A stretch of DNA of 23,327 nt from RGIG6353 sp045594565. Its GTDB lineage: Bacteria; Bacillota; Clostridia; Oscillospirales; SIG627. Position numbers and translations under genes: made by a program. Of the stretch, positions 14,836 to 23,276 are shown one piece after another. The DNA lies in NCBI GenBank assembly GCA_045594565.1, contig JAZNYT010000034.1, positions 1-23,327 on the forward strand, written 5' to 3'. How positions within the stretch are numbered: the stretch's first letter is position 1; each line of letters starts with the position of its first letter. A model generated the notes under the pieces. The model saw only the letters and a list, made by a program, of their open reading frames with translations, did not search any database and was not told the origin of the DNA.

Positions 14836-15294
14836 CTATTTTACTACTTCATACGGCCAGTCGATAATACCGCCGAATTCTTTTACGTTGGTATAGCCGA
14901 GAGATGCAAGGCTCTCGGAGGCAATTTTACTTCTTCTGCCGCTACGGCAATATACAAGTATCAATTTGTCCTTGTCGGGAAGCTTTTCCTCTGCCGTTTT
15001 TTCAATTTCTGTATACGGAATTAAAATCGCACCTTCAATATGACCTTCGTCAAACTCATCTTGCTCTCTTGTGTCGAGGATAATATAATCCTTTTCACTA
15101 TCCATTATCTCTTTTGCCTGTTCTGCTGTTATTTGTTCATACATATCATATTCCTTTTGTATATCATATTCCTTTTGTACTATTATTGCCGTAGGTCCAT
15201 CTGCACCACCGATTACACCGATACTGCTATCTTGTCCACAACCTATGAGAAGAATACAAAAAAGCACAGATATACTACACAGTATTTTATTCAT
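14836..15294 (-). CDS. Rhodanese-domain lipoprotein with GGADGPTAI motif
   Basis: A 152-residue lipoprotein: signal peptide with lipobox LIGC (Cys19). SSIGVIGGADGPTAI lies just after it (residues 23-37), then a linker, then a single rhodanese domain (about 55-150) with IILDTREQDEFDEGHIEGA and the catalytic loop VYCRSGRRS (Cys116). Rhodaneses transfer sulfane sulfur via this Cys; the substrate outside the cell is unknown. The GGADGPTAI peptide resembles a stretch known from Na+-pumping decarboxylase beta subunits, odd for a lipoprotein linker. A perfect 18-base tandem duplication (15143-15178) repeats six residues, KEYDIQ-like. Its ribosome binding site (TAGGTG) abuts the ymdB 3' fragment. Confidence 0.88.
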   Translation of the reverse strand: MNKILCSISVLFCILLIGCGQDSSIGVIGGADGPTAIIVQKEYDIQKEYDMYEQITAEQAKEIMDSEKDYIILDTREQDEFDEGHIEGAILIPYTEIEKTAEEKLPDKDKLILVYCRSGRRSKIASESLASLGYTNVKEFGGIIDWPYEVVK

Positions 15295-15302
15295 TTTTTC
15301 AC

Positions 15303-15370
15303 CTATCTCACATTCATAAGCTCAACGCCGACACACTTAAAGGTATCGCTATCAAGCTCGAATATTGCAC
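15303..15370 (-). pseudogene. Duplicated 3'-end fragment of ymdB
   Basis: Bases 15304-15370 match the end of the intact ymdB gene (20339-20405) at 64 of 67 positions. On the minus strand the fragment still reads AIFELDSDTFKCVGVELMNVR and a stop (TAG), against AIFELDTDTFKCVGVELVNVR in ymdB. Two of the three differences change amino acids, as expected without selection on the fragment. Homology stops at the stop codon on one side and at the GCAC on the other. It lies between the 678-residue lipoprotein and the rhodanese gene and marks the far edge of the four-gene island. Confidence 0.9.
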
Positions 15371-15408
15371 ATTTAATACACATTAACTTTGTCTTGCTTA
15401 ATGTTACG

Positions 15409-17445
15409 CTAACGGCTGACTGATGATATTCTCCAGCCGAGTTTTGTATATTCAAATTCATAGGTATAGACAATTTCTTCACCATAAGTATCTTCTTGTA
15501 TATCTTTATATATTGCCTCAGCAACCGCATGACCGTCTTTCTGCACTATAATTCTACATTCATAATCTGTTGACATAGGGCGTCCTTGACCTCCTGGAAC
15601 AACGTAAGCATATCCGTCAACATCAATTATTCTATTGTTTATTTCACCCATGCGAGTATTAAGCAAATTGGAACAGTATATACTTTTGCAATATTCCTCC
15701 CAGTCAGCCCAAGTATCAAGGTCAGGGTCGGTAATTTTAAAATACCTATGTGGATCTTTAATAACATATTCTTCTTGATTAAAACTAATCATATCCGAAG
15801 CATAATGTGTGTAATTGGTAAATGTATAATCTAAATCAACAAGCGTTCTTATTTTATCATAACTAATATCGATTTGTTCATTTTGCTGACTCTTGTTTTG
15901 AAACTCATTATTTTGTGTATAGTTGTGAGAAATTACAAAAGTTGCAGAACACATAATTTTATTAAAATCGCCTGTCTCTGTAAGTCTCATTACTTCTTTA
16001 TTTATGCGGTAACGACCGGGCGAAAGTTTTCCATACAGCCGTTCCCAATTCACTTCAATATCGGTTATATCGTTTTCCTTGATGAGATATGCAACATCAT
16101 CCCATCCGTTCGCTTCAGCTATCGCATTAATTTTATACCATTCACCGTTTTCGTATTTTTCTATCTCGTACCACGCACCTGTTTGAAGCTCTCCTTCGAT
16201 GACGTCTGCACATTCAAATCTTATTGTCAACCCCGTATCGGTCACATTGACTGCATAAACGGAAAGAGGCAAGTCTCCTTCTTCGGTATGCTTGTATCTT
16301 TGAGGACTATGAAAATTGTCGGGGAATTCAACCGTTATGTGGTTAGTCTCGTTGTCAAGTATGCCGTTTATCCAATAAAAGGCACCTTCCTTGATTGTAT
16401 GGTCAACGCAAAAGGATAAGCTTACAGTATATTCTTTATAGCTGTCTATATCCCTTACCCTTAACTCCTCCCCAACGGGCGAAACAACGTATGCACCTAT
16501 TTGAATTTCACTGCCGTTTGTCGCCTGTTTGCTCTCATTTTCGGATGTCCCTGCATCCAATATCATACGGTCATAGCAACTCTTTATCCACTCATATTCC
16601 TTTGTTTTTTCATAGCCGAGCATTTTCGACAACAGGGTTTCTAAATCGTGAACTGTTATATTTGCCTCCTCATAATCCTGTATAGTATGAGAAGATAACC
16701 ATTCTAAAGAGAATTCTCTGATATTTAAGTCTTCCGTTACAATGAACAAATGCACGGCTTCGCCTATAAATTCACTAAGCTTACTTTGAAAAGCCTTTGC
16801 AGCTTCATATGTAAAAGAAAATGTGCCGTATAATGAAAGCTTATCTTTTATCATCTCAGGTGAGATTCCCGCATCCTTATACGCTTCGATGGAATTTTCG
16901 TATATCCATTGAGGGCTGTATATATGTTCACCTACTACAATTGAGTATTCCGTGGCAAAGCGTTCTATTATTGCGGCTTCATCCCTTGTTAGAATTATGT
17001 TAACATCCTCCTCGGACATTGCAATGCTCGGATTGTTTGACTGCAGATAGACCGAAAGGGCCGATAAGACATCCTCATTTGAAATATCAAACTCAACGAT
17101 AAACGAATAGATATTCGTGTAATCTTTAAGTGATGACGGTGCTTCATAAAAAATGTTATGGTCATCAGCCCAACTTTCGTACTTACTCTGCTCAACAAGA
17201 CGAAGCAACTCCACAGGTACACCGTCAAACATCATTTCGCACGGTTCATAGAAGCTTCTATTCATATCACCGCCTGAAAACTCAAAGGGACGAGGCATCA
17301 CATATGCTTCAACCTCATTGTTTTGCAAATTTTCACCGACAAGTTCATTATCGGGGATGTCGGGGACTTCGGGCGGTGTTTTATTACAACCAACTACTGA
17401 TAAGAGAAGTACTGCCGCAAGCAGTGTGAAAAGTATTTTCTTCAT
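15409..17445 (-). CDS. Lipoprotein with Big_14-like Ig domain and possible IseA-like C-terminal domain
   Basis: A 678-residue lipoprotein (signal ending SVVGC, Cys20) with perfect AGGAGG before the ATG. Residues 60-300 are an unrecognised, mostly helical region. Residues about 395-505 resemble the bacterial Ig-like Big_14 domain: WYEIEKYENGEWYKI, then VNWERLYGKLSPGRYRINKEV and a closing ATFVI strand. Residues 526-678, with a Y-D-K-I start, DGYAYV and a final LGWRISSV, look like an IseA-type domain (inhibitor of DL-endopeptidase autolysins); this last match is weak. It is the last gene of the island, 18 bases after the small membrane-protein gene, and has lower GC than the housekeeping genes. 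The specific function is unknown. Confidence 0.8.
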   Translation of the reverse strand: MKKILFTLLAAVLLLSVVGCNKTPPEVPDIPDNELVGENLQNNEVEAYVMPRPFEFSGGDMNRSFYEPCEMMFDGVPVELLRLVEQSKYESWADDHNIFYEAPSSLKDYTNIYSFIVEFDISNEDVLSALSVYLQSNNPSIAMSEEDVNIILTRDEAAIIERFATEYSIVVGEHIYSPQWIYENSIEAYKDAGISPEMIKDKLSLYGTFSFTYEAAKAFQSKLSEFIGEAVHLFIVTEDLNIREFSLEWLSSHTIQDYEEANITVHDLETLLSKMLGYEKTKEYEWIKSCYDRMILDAGTSENESKQATNGSEIQIGAYVVSPVGEELRVRDIDSYKEYTVSLSFCVDHTIKEGAFYWINGILDNETNHITVEFPDNFHSPQRYKHTEEGDLPLSVYAVNVTDTGLTIRFECADVIEGELQTGAWYEIEKYENGEWYKINAIAEANGWDDVAYLIKENDITDIEVNWERLYGKLSPGRYRINKEVMRLTETGDFNKIMCSATFVISHNYTQNNEFQNKSQQNEQIDISYDKIRTLVDLDYTFTNYTHYASDMISFNQEEYVIKDPHRYFKITDPDLDTWADWEEYCKSIYCSNLLNTRMGEINNRIIDVDGYAYVVPGGQGRPMSTDYECRIIVQKDGHAVAEAIYKDIQEDTYGEEIVYTYEFEYTKLGWRISSVSR

Positions 17446-17463
17446 TAAAATATCCTCCTTTTT

Positions 17464-17856
17464 CTATTTTTCTTTTACGAAGCATAGTCCGAAAATTGCA
17501 AGTAAAACCACAGTAATAACCACACCTACTGCTGAAATATAGCTTATTCCAAACAGTACAGGTGAAAGAGATACAAGTGCTGCAATTCCCGATATATTCA
17601 TGATAGCCGTATTCAAGCCCTTGCTGTATTTGAAAATGAAAATTACCGAGAGTACCAGCAGTACACAAGTGAGTAGTGCTGTTATAAACGGTCCGAAATT
17701 TGCATATCCGAAAGGAGTGAGGCTAAAGTACGAGAAGGTTCTTCGCCACGGCTCGCCCTCGGGATTGCCGAAATTAAGAACAGCACCATAAGGTAGAAGT
17801 TCGAGAATAATTGCTGAAGCTGATAGCAAGAGCAATCCTGCTTTCTTAATTTTCAT
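17464..17856 (-). CDS. Small four-helix membrane protein, unknown function
   Basis: A 130-residue hydrophobic protein with about four membrane segments (near 5-25, 52-75, 83-100 and 105-126). Between the first two is a short outside loop with NFGNPEGEPWRRTFSYFSL and PFGYANFGPF. I know of no functional family; similar small proteins occur in Clostridia next to lipoproteins. It sits 13 bases after the LprI-like gene and 18 before the large lipoprotein gene, so it is surely co-transcribed with both. Confidence 0.8.
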   Translation of the reverse strand: MKIKKAGLLLLSASAIILELLPYGAVLNFGNPEGEPWRRTFSYFSLTPFGYANFGPFITALLTCVLLVLSVIFIFKYSKGLNTAIMNISGIAALVSLSPVLFGISYISAVGVVITVVLLAIFGLCFVKEK

Positions 17857-17869
17857 ATTCGTTTTATCC

Positions 17870-18487
17870 TCACTTCAACAATGAAATCAAATAATAAAAT
17901 CTATTCTCCATACAATTTATTGCCGCCATATTCCGTGCCATAGGTTCACCCGAACCGCCTTTCCATTCTTCTGCGGCATCATTTATTGCTTTTTCTTTCT
18001 CGGAAAGCCACTCTAGCTCATTATCTTGCAGTTTAATCAGCTTGCTTTCGGGAAGTTCTTTTTCTAAATACTCATAAACCTCTGATAAAAGAGCATCCCA
18101 TTTTTCGCAAACAATACCGGATTCTGTATTCAACTCATATTGGGTGGTAGCAGATTCAAGGTGTTTTTTAGAGTATTCTTTTATTTCATCGGCCTTTTCT
18201 GAAAAAACTTCTTTTTCATTTAGTATACCACTTAATAATATATCTTTTTTTTGCATTTCACGTTCCCAGAGCTCATCAATGGATTTATTTTTGTCGGCAG
18301 GACCGTAGAAGCGCACCTCTTCGTATACTCCATCTGCTGAAATACGATTCCAATCAACAATTTTGTATGTCAATGAAACCCATTCCCGTGTACCGCCGTC
18401 ATCATATGCGCCTTGAGGAATCGGCACGAACAGAATTGCAAGTACTGCCACAATAATAACAATGGGTATCCATATTTTCTTTTTCAT
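17870..18487 (-). CDS. Membrane-anchored LprI-like (lysozyme inhibitor-type) protein
   Basis: A 205-residue protein with one N-terminal membrane anchor (about 5-23) and an outside-facing remainder. Residues 28-76 form a small domain (WVSLTYKIVDWNR...FYGPADKNKSIDELWE) seen in Clostridia envelope proteins. Residues about 104-203 match the LprI/DUF1311 pattern: CEKWDALLSEVYEYLEKELP, then KLQDNELEWLSEKEKAI, then a closing CMENRFYYLISLL. Cys127 and Cys192 could form the disulfide seen in the family. LprI of mycobacteria inhibits lysozyme; related domains have other roles, so the activity here is not proven. AAAGGAG precedes the ATG. Confidence 0.8.
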   Translation of the reverse strand: MKKKIWIPIVIIVAVLAILFVPIPQGAYDDGGTREWVSLTYKIVDWNRISADGVYEEVRFYGPADKNKSIDELWEREMQKKDILLSGILNEKEVFSEKADEIKEYSKKHLESATTQYELNTESGIVCEKWDALLSEVYEYLEKELPESKLIKLQDNELEWLSEKEKAINDAAEEWKGGSGEPMARNMAAINCMENRFYYLISLLK

Positions 18488-18521
18488 AAGTTTTCTCCTT
18501 TAAAACAACGTCTTGATCTTA

Positions 18522-20279
18522 CTACTTTTTTATGGTATCAAACGACAAGTTGGAAAACCATTGTTCCGACCAAACTTCGGTATCACACCTGACAAGAACA
18601 AGAAGATCGTCATAAACGAAATGAATATTGCTTCTTGTATCGTTTTTGTATTCAAAAACCAGAGCCGTAACTTCACGGCCACTAAGAGTTATTTGCATCT
18701 CAGTTATGCTTTTGTGATGGTCACCAAGATTATTAATATTAGCGGAGTTCGGAGACAGCTCTTTTATTACTTCCGATGACGTTATATTATTCCTATCTTC
18801 AATAATCTCCTCTGGCAGATACGTTATTGCAATATAATAATTCTCTCCTGTAGACACATTTGGAAAATACCATATCCACGGTAAACCGTAAAGCTCCCTT
18901 ACAAAAAATGTTATGTTTGAAAATCCTTCCTCATTTCGGTAAATAATAGGTTCGTTTTCAAACAGCGGTTGTGGAAAGAATTTTTCTGAGCTTACTTTAT
19001 CAACAAACTGAGTATACTGTTCATCCAAAATATTCTTGAAATCCTGAATGCTCCAACCATTTACAGTCTGACTGTCTTCGCAAAACGCTTTAAGCATTTC
19101 TTCATAGCCGTCAAAATCAAATGTAGAATTAGACATACTTGGAGAAGTTTCTGCATTTAATACATTGTTATCAACCATTTCAAGTATGTTTCCGCTAATG
19201 TCAATTATAATTGTATCATCATTTGATATTTTCGCCTCAATAAGCTGACCGTTGTCAATGTAAGTTAATTTCGATATGTACTCACCTTCGTCATATTTCA
19301 AATCAACTAATATGGTTCCGTCGTATCTGCGTATACTGTTCCAAAATGCATACACAATAGAATCAACGCCGTCGTAATACGTTGGAACCGAGCCTGCAAA
19401 GTAATGTTCAAGCTCTTTTGTTTTGGTGTTTATGACAGCGTAAATGCTGTTATGAGGGTTAACATGTCCCTCGGCAATTACATATTTCCCGATTTCGCCC
19501 CATTTGGAAACACCGTTAACTCCGGAATATACTTCGGACAAATCATACTCTACACCGTCATATTCGAATGTTTGCCAAAGCCTTAAAATATCTTGTGTAG
19601 TACTGTCACCGTAAGCTACCGCGTGGTTAGCAGAATACTTTGAAAATATCTCACTGACGTTTTCCTTTGTAAGATACTCTTTTTCGTATGCTTGGGGGAG
19701 AGTATAAAACTTACCCTCGTAAAGCACTTTTAACCTATTGCCGTCACCATATACGAAGTTACATCCTGCAATCTCTTCACTCCACTCATTAGACGTGTAT
19801 TCTTCTGCATCAATCATAGCGACTATTGCACCGCTGTCATACTCACCGTAGTATTCGCGGATACTTACGTATTCCGAATCGGGATTTTGTATCAGGTAGG
19901 TCTCAATTAAAGTTCCATATTCAGGAGTAGGCAAAAAGCCGTCATAAGTCTTAAAGTCAATAACTACGTCCTCGTTCGGCATTGTAAAGGAAAACTGCCA
20001 ATAGTCCCTGCTTTCTACATTATCATCCTGTTTTATACGTTCGCCATTTACCATGAAAATATACCCAAGGTCGGTAGCAAATTTTATCTTTACAGAAACT
20101 CTATCTCCGGGACTAGCAGATGAAGGTAATTTTTCATACAGCCAATTTTCATTATTCATTTTGATGTTGTATTTCTTCTCATTCTCACCTTCGTCACATC
20201 CAACAAAAAGCGTAAGCATAATTGCAAATAAAAGCATAAGCACGAAGGTTAACAATACAGTCTTTCTCACTAGATTCAC
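18522..20279 (-). CDS. Large lipoprotein of unknown function, GTG start
   Basis: A 585-residue lipoprotein; the GTG at 20279 follows GGAAAGG by 4 bases. The signal peptide ends LFVGC (Cys28). Residues 39-110 look like a beta-sandwich module (SASPGDRVSVKIKF ... FSFTMPNEDVVIDF). Residues 110-220 contain VLYEGKFYTLPQAYEKEYLT, a motif I recall from other Clostridia lipoproteins. Residues 245-380 are beta-rich. The last 70 residues (EMQITLSGREVTALVFEYK ... WFSNLSFDTI) resemble DUF4367-type lipoprotein ends. It is the first gene of the island, 58 bases after ymdB; no clear separate promoter was found, only an AT-rich TATATTATA near 20315. Confidence 0.78.
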   Translation of the reverse strand: MNLVRKTVLLTFVLMLLFAIMLTLFVGCDEGENEKKYNIKMNNENWLYEKLPSSASPGDRVSVKIKFATDLGYIFMVNGERIKQDDNVESRDYWQFSFTMPNEDVVIDFKTYDGFLPTPEYGTLIETYLIQNPDSEYVSIREYYGEYDSGAIVAMIDAEEYTSNEWSEEIAGCNFVYGDGNRLKVLYEGKFYTLPQAYEKEYLTKENVSEIFSKYSANHAVAYGDSTTQDILRLWQTFEYDGVEYDLSEVYSGVNGVSKWGEIGKYVIAEGHVNPHNSIYAVINTKTKELEHYFAGSVPTYYDGVDSIVYAFWNSIRRYDGTILVDLKYDEGEYISKLTYIDNGQLIEAKISNDDTIIIDISGNILEMVDNNVLNAETSPSMSNSTFDFDGYEEMLKAFCEDSQTVNGWSIQDFKNILDEQYTQFVDKVSSEKFFPQPLFENEPIIYRNEEGFSNITFFVRELYGLPWIWYFPNVSTGENYYIAITYLPEEIIEDRNNITSSEVIKELSPNSANINNLGDHHKSITEMQITLSGREVTALVFEYKNDTRSNIHFVYDDLLVLVRCDTEVWSEQWFSNLSFDTIKK

Positions 20280-20337
20280 CTTGCCTTTCCTATAAGCTCT
20301 GCATATTAGACGTATAATATAAAAGCTTGTTCCCTTT

Positions 20338-21120
20338 TTATCTCACATTCACAAGCTCAACGCCGACACACTTAAAGGTATCGGTATCAAGCTCGAATAT
20401 CGCACCCGAGGATACGATTTCGCCCTTTGCGGTGTTGTGGTACTGTGGGATTTTAGTGATAAATTTCTTTATCATAAGCTCCTTTTCGATGCCTAGTACA
20501 GAGTCATACACACCTGTCATTCCAAGGTCGGTGATATAACCTGTACCGCCTTCAAATATCCTTGCATCGTTTGTTTGGATATGGGTATGGGTACCGAAAA
20601 CAGCGCTCACTCTGCCGTCAAAGTGGAGTCCGAAGGCAATTTTTTCGCTTGTTGCCTCAGCGTGAATATCAACTAAGGCAAAGTCGAAGTTCCCCTTTTC
20701 ACGCTCCAGTATTTTCTCCACTCTTTCGAAAGGAGACTCAACGCTTTCCATAAAAACCGTTCCAAGCACGTTAATAACAAGCATACGGTAGCCATTGACG
20801 TCAACTATCGTATATCCTCGTCCGGGGCATACGTCGGGGTAGTTTGCAGGGCGTAGCACCGAGGTAGTATCATCAAGATACTGCCCTATTTTTTTATCCC
20901 TCCACACGTGGTTTCCCGTTGTAATAACGTCAGCACCCCCTGCAAAGAGAAGTTCTGCGCTCTCTCTGTCAATGCCTCCGCGTTCTGCGGAATTTTCTCC
21001 GTTGACAATAACTGCGTCAATATTCTTTTCTTTTCTGATATTCCACAGTCTTTCTCGAAGAAAAAGAGTGCCGCTTTCACCTACAACGTCGCCAAGTGCG
21101 AGGATTCTGATTTTACCCAT
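20338..21120 (-). CDS. ymdB: YmdB-type metallophosphoesterase (TIGR00282)
   Basis: A cytoplasmic binuclear-metal phosphodiesterase; the Bacillus YmdB cleaves 2',3'-cyclic nucleotides and influences biofilm and motility choices, and its gene usually follows rny. The ATG at 21120 has AAGGAG 7 bases upstream and gives 260 residues, the normal length; the longer frame upstream runs through a terminator. Visible metal-site motifs are LALGDVVG, VNGENSAERGG, TTGNHVW, VDIHAEATSEK and GTHTHIQT. It overlaps the last 67 bases used as a direct repeat; the gene itself is complete. A hairpin separates it from rny. Confidence 0.95.
   Translation of the reverse strand: MGKIRILALGDVVGESGTLFLRERLWNIRKEKNIDAVIVNGENSAERGGIDRESAELLFAGGADVITTGNHVWRDKKIGQYLDDTTSVLRPANYPDVCPGRGYTIVDVNGYRMLVINVLGTVFMESVESPFERVEKILEREKGNFDFALVDIHAEATSEKIAFGLHFDGRVSAVFGTHTHIQTNDARIFEGGTGYITDLGMTGVYDSVLGIEKELMIKKFITKIPQYHNTAKGEIVSSGAIFELDTDTFKCVGVELVNVR
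20339..20405. repeat. Direct repeat, copy within the intact ymdB 3' end
   Basis: This 67-base segment, the final codons and stop of ymdB, is repeated at 15304-15370 in the same orientation with three mismatches. The 5,035 bases between equivalent points hold exactly four genes. No integrase is in the segment. Confidence 0.9.
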
Positions 21121-21143
21121 ATATTTACTCCTTATAATACAAA

Positions 21144-21165
21144 AGAGGGCTGTTTCCAGCCCTCT
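21144..21165 (-). terminator. Hairpin terminator between rny and ymdB
   Basis: On the minus strand AGAGGGCTG-GAAA-CAGCCCTCT, a 9-bp stem with a stable GAAA loop, is followed by TTTTG. It should terminate or reduce transcription from rny into ymdB. Confidence 0.8.
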
Positions 21166-21237
21166 CCAGAACACACGAAATTATATATTTCGATAAACTA
21201 TTTTCAATTTAGATTTATGTTAATATATTCAAACGCG

Positions 21238-22779
21238 TTATTTCGCGTATTCAACAGTTCGGCTTTCTCTGATTACGTTAACCTTAATCTGTCCCGGATA
21301 TTCAAGCTCGTTTTCAATCTTCTTGACTATCTCACGGGCAATAAGTACCATATTTTCATCATTTACAACCTCGGGCTTAACCATAAGTCTGAGCTCTCTG
21401 CCTGCCTGTATAGCAAATGATTTTTCTACCCCGTCGAAGCTTGTGGCAATTTCTTCAAGCTTCTCAAGTCTCTTAATGTAGCTTTCAAGGTTTTCGCGTC
21501 TTGCGCCGGGACGTGCAGCTGAAATTGCGTCTGCAGCCTGTACAAGAACCGCAACAAGAGTTTGTGCCTCAACATCGCCGTGATGTGCTTCAATGGCGTG
21601 GATAACTTCTTTGTTTTCTCGGTATTTCTTGGCAAGGTCAACACCAATCTGAACGTGTGAGCCTTCAACCTCGTGGTTAAGTGCCTTACCGATATCGTGT
21701 AAAAGACCGGCTCTCTTTGCAAGAGTGGGGTCAAGACCAAGCTCGGCTGCCATCATGCCCGCAATGTGCGATACCTCGATAGAGTGCATGAGAACGTTCT
21801 GTCCGTAGCTGGTTCTGTATTTGAGTCGTCCCAGAAGTCTTACAAGCTCACCGTTAATTCCGTGAACTCCTGTTTCAAGCAGTGCGTTTTCGCCCTCGTG
21901 CTTGATAATTGTCTCTACTTCCTTCTTACTCTTTTCAACTATTTCTTCAATTCTTGCCGGATGGATACGGCCGTCCGAAATAAGCTTTTCAATGGAAAGT
22001 CTTGCGATTTCTCTTCTCATGGGGTCGAAGCTTGACATTGTGATAGCCTCGGGCGTATCGTCAATGATAAGGTCAACTCCTGTGAGTGTTTCAATAGTTC
22101 TGATGTTTCTTCCTTCGCGCCCGATAATTCTTCCCTTCATATCGTCATTGGGAAGAGGAACGACAGATACTGCAACCTCGGATACCTGATTTGATGCACA
22201 ACGCTGAATAGCAAGGGATACGATATTCTTTGCCTTTTCGTCTGCTTCATCCTTGAGATTCTGCTCAATGTCTGCAAGACGGAGCGCCGCTTCATGCTTT
22301 GCTTCCGATTCAATCTTCTCAATGAGGAACGCCTTTGCCTCTTCACTGGTAAGACCTGCATACTGTTCAAGCACCTTAACCTGCTGTTCTTTTATCGACT
22401 CGATTTCAAGCTTGAGCTCTTCGTTTTCCTTGATTCTTGCGTTTAACTGTTCTTCTTTCTTTTCAAGATTTTCAGTTTTTCTGTCAAGGTTTTCTTCCTT
22501 CTGGATCGCTCTCTTTTCAAGTCTGAATACTTCGTTACGTCTTTCCTTGATTTCACGGTCAGCTTCAGCCTTGTTTCTGAGTATCTCTTCCTTGGATTCT
22601 ACAAGAGCTTCTTTCTTGAGTCTTTCTGCTTCCTTACGCGCATCTTCAACTATCTTCACTGCCTCTTCTTCAGCAGAGCCTATCTTCGCTTCAGCTATCT
22701 TCTTTCTTCCGATGAAGCCTATACCGAAGCCTACGCCGATAGAAACGATCGCCGCAAGGATATAAAGAACTATCTCCAT
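21238..22779 (-). CDS. rny: Ribonuclease Y
   Basis: A membrane-anchored endoribonuclease that starts mRNA decay in Firmicutes. The ATG at 22779 with AAAGGAGG upstream gives 513 residues, the family norm. Domains in order: membrane helix (about 3-22), long charged coiled coil (about 30-175), KH RNA-binding domain (about 200-270, MKGRIIGREGRNIRTIETLTG), then the HD domain with LMHSIEVSHIAG and GLLHDIGKA (metal-binding His-Asp), HHGDV and VQAADAISAARPGARRE. A frame extending upstream to 23151 is the antisense of tRNA genes and not real. It has its own promoter and a hairpin before ymdB. Confidence 0.98.
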   Translation of the reverse strand: MEIVLYILAAIVSIGVGFGIGFIGRKKIAEAKIGSAEEEAVKIVEDARKEAERLKKEALVESKEEILRNKAEADREIKERRNEVFRLEKRAIQKEENLDRKTENLEKKEEQLNARIKENEELKLEIESIKEQQVKVLEQYAGLTSEEAKAFLIEKIESEAKHEAALRLADIEQNLKDEADEKAKNIVSLAIQRCASNQVSEVAVSVVPLPNDDMKGRIIGREGRNIRTIETLTGVDLIIDDTPEAITMSSFDPMRREIARLSIEKLISDGRIHPARIEEIVEKSKKEVETIIKHEGENALLETGVHGINGELVRLLGRLKYRTSYGQNVLMHSIEVSHIAGMMAAELGLDPTLAKRAGLLHDIGKALNHEVEGSHVQIGVDLAKKYRENKEVIHAIEAHHGDVEAQTLVAVLVQAADAISAARPGARRENLESYIKRLEKLEEIATSFDGVEKSFAIQAGRELRLMVKPEVVNDENMVLIAREIVKKIENELEYPGQIKVNVIRESRTVEYAK

Positions 22780-22834
22780 TTTCAAAGCACCTCCTTTATA
22801 TATAATTTCTATCGTATATACTACGACATTGTAT

Positions 22835-22863
22835 ATTTTACACGATTTTATCTCTAAAGTCAA
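22835..22863 (-). promoter_or_regulatory. Sigma-A promoter of rny
   Basis: On the minus strand TTGACT (22858-22863) and TAAAAT (22835-22840) with 17-base spacing, about 56 bases before the rny start. The leader contains a small TCGTA/TACGA hairpin. Confidence 0.75.
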
Positions 22864-22935
22864 TAAAGTATTGTAATGTTTTCTATATATATTAAAGAAA
22901 TTTTTTATTTTTTTTGAAAATTTATCAAGAAAGTG

Positions 22936-22964
22936 TTGACAAAATCGTTTTTTAGTGATATGAT
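22936..22964 (+). promoter_or_regulatory. Sigma-A promoter of the tRNA cluster
   Basis: TTGACA (22936-22941) and TATGAT (22959-22964) with 17-base spacing lie 22 bases before the first tRNA. Confidence 0.88.
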
Positions 22965-22985
22965 ATTCAAGCGCAAAAGCGAAAT

Positions 22986-23059
<74 letters not shown>

Positions 23060-23073
23060 TTTTTTTTGCGCAT

Positions 23074-23150
<77 letters not shown>

Positions 23151-23155
23151 TCTAT

Positions 23156-23233
23156 GGTGGGTGTAGCTCAGTTGGTTAGAGCGTCAGGTTGTGGCCCTGA
23201 AGGCCGTGGGTTCGAGTCCCATCACTCACCCCA
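23156..23233 (+). tRNA. tRNA-His (anticodon GTG)
   Basis: Acceptor arms GTGGGTG/CACTCAC with one G-T wobble, an extra 5' G at 23156 opposite the discriminator C, which is the histidine identity element, anticodon GTG at 23191-23193, and encoded CCA. Confidence 0.96.
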
Positions 23234-23234
23234 G

Positions 23235-23276
23235 AAAAGAACTCACATTTGTCTACGACAAGTGTGGGTTCTTTTT
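23235..23276 (+). terminator. Terminator of the tRNA cluster
   Basis: A long, nearly perfect stem (about 23238-23253 with 23257-23272) with a TAC loop is followed directly by TTTTT. The remaining bases to 23327 hold nothing recognisable. Confidence 0.88.
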
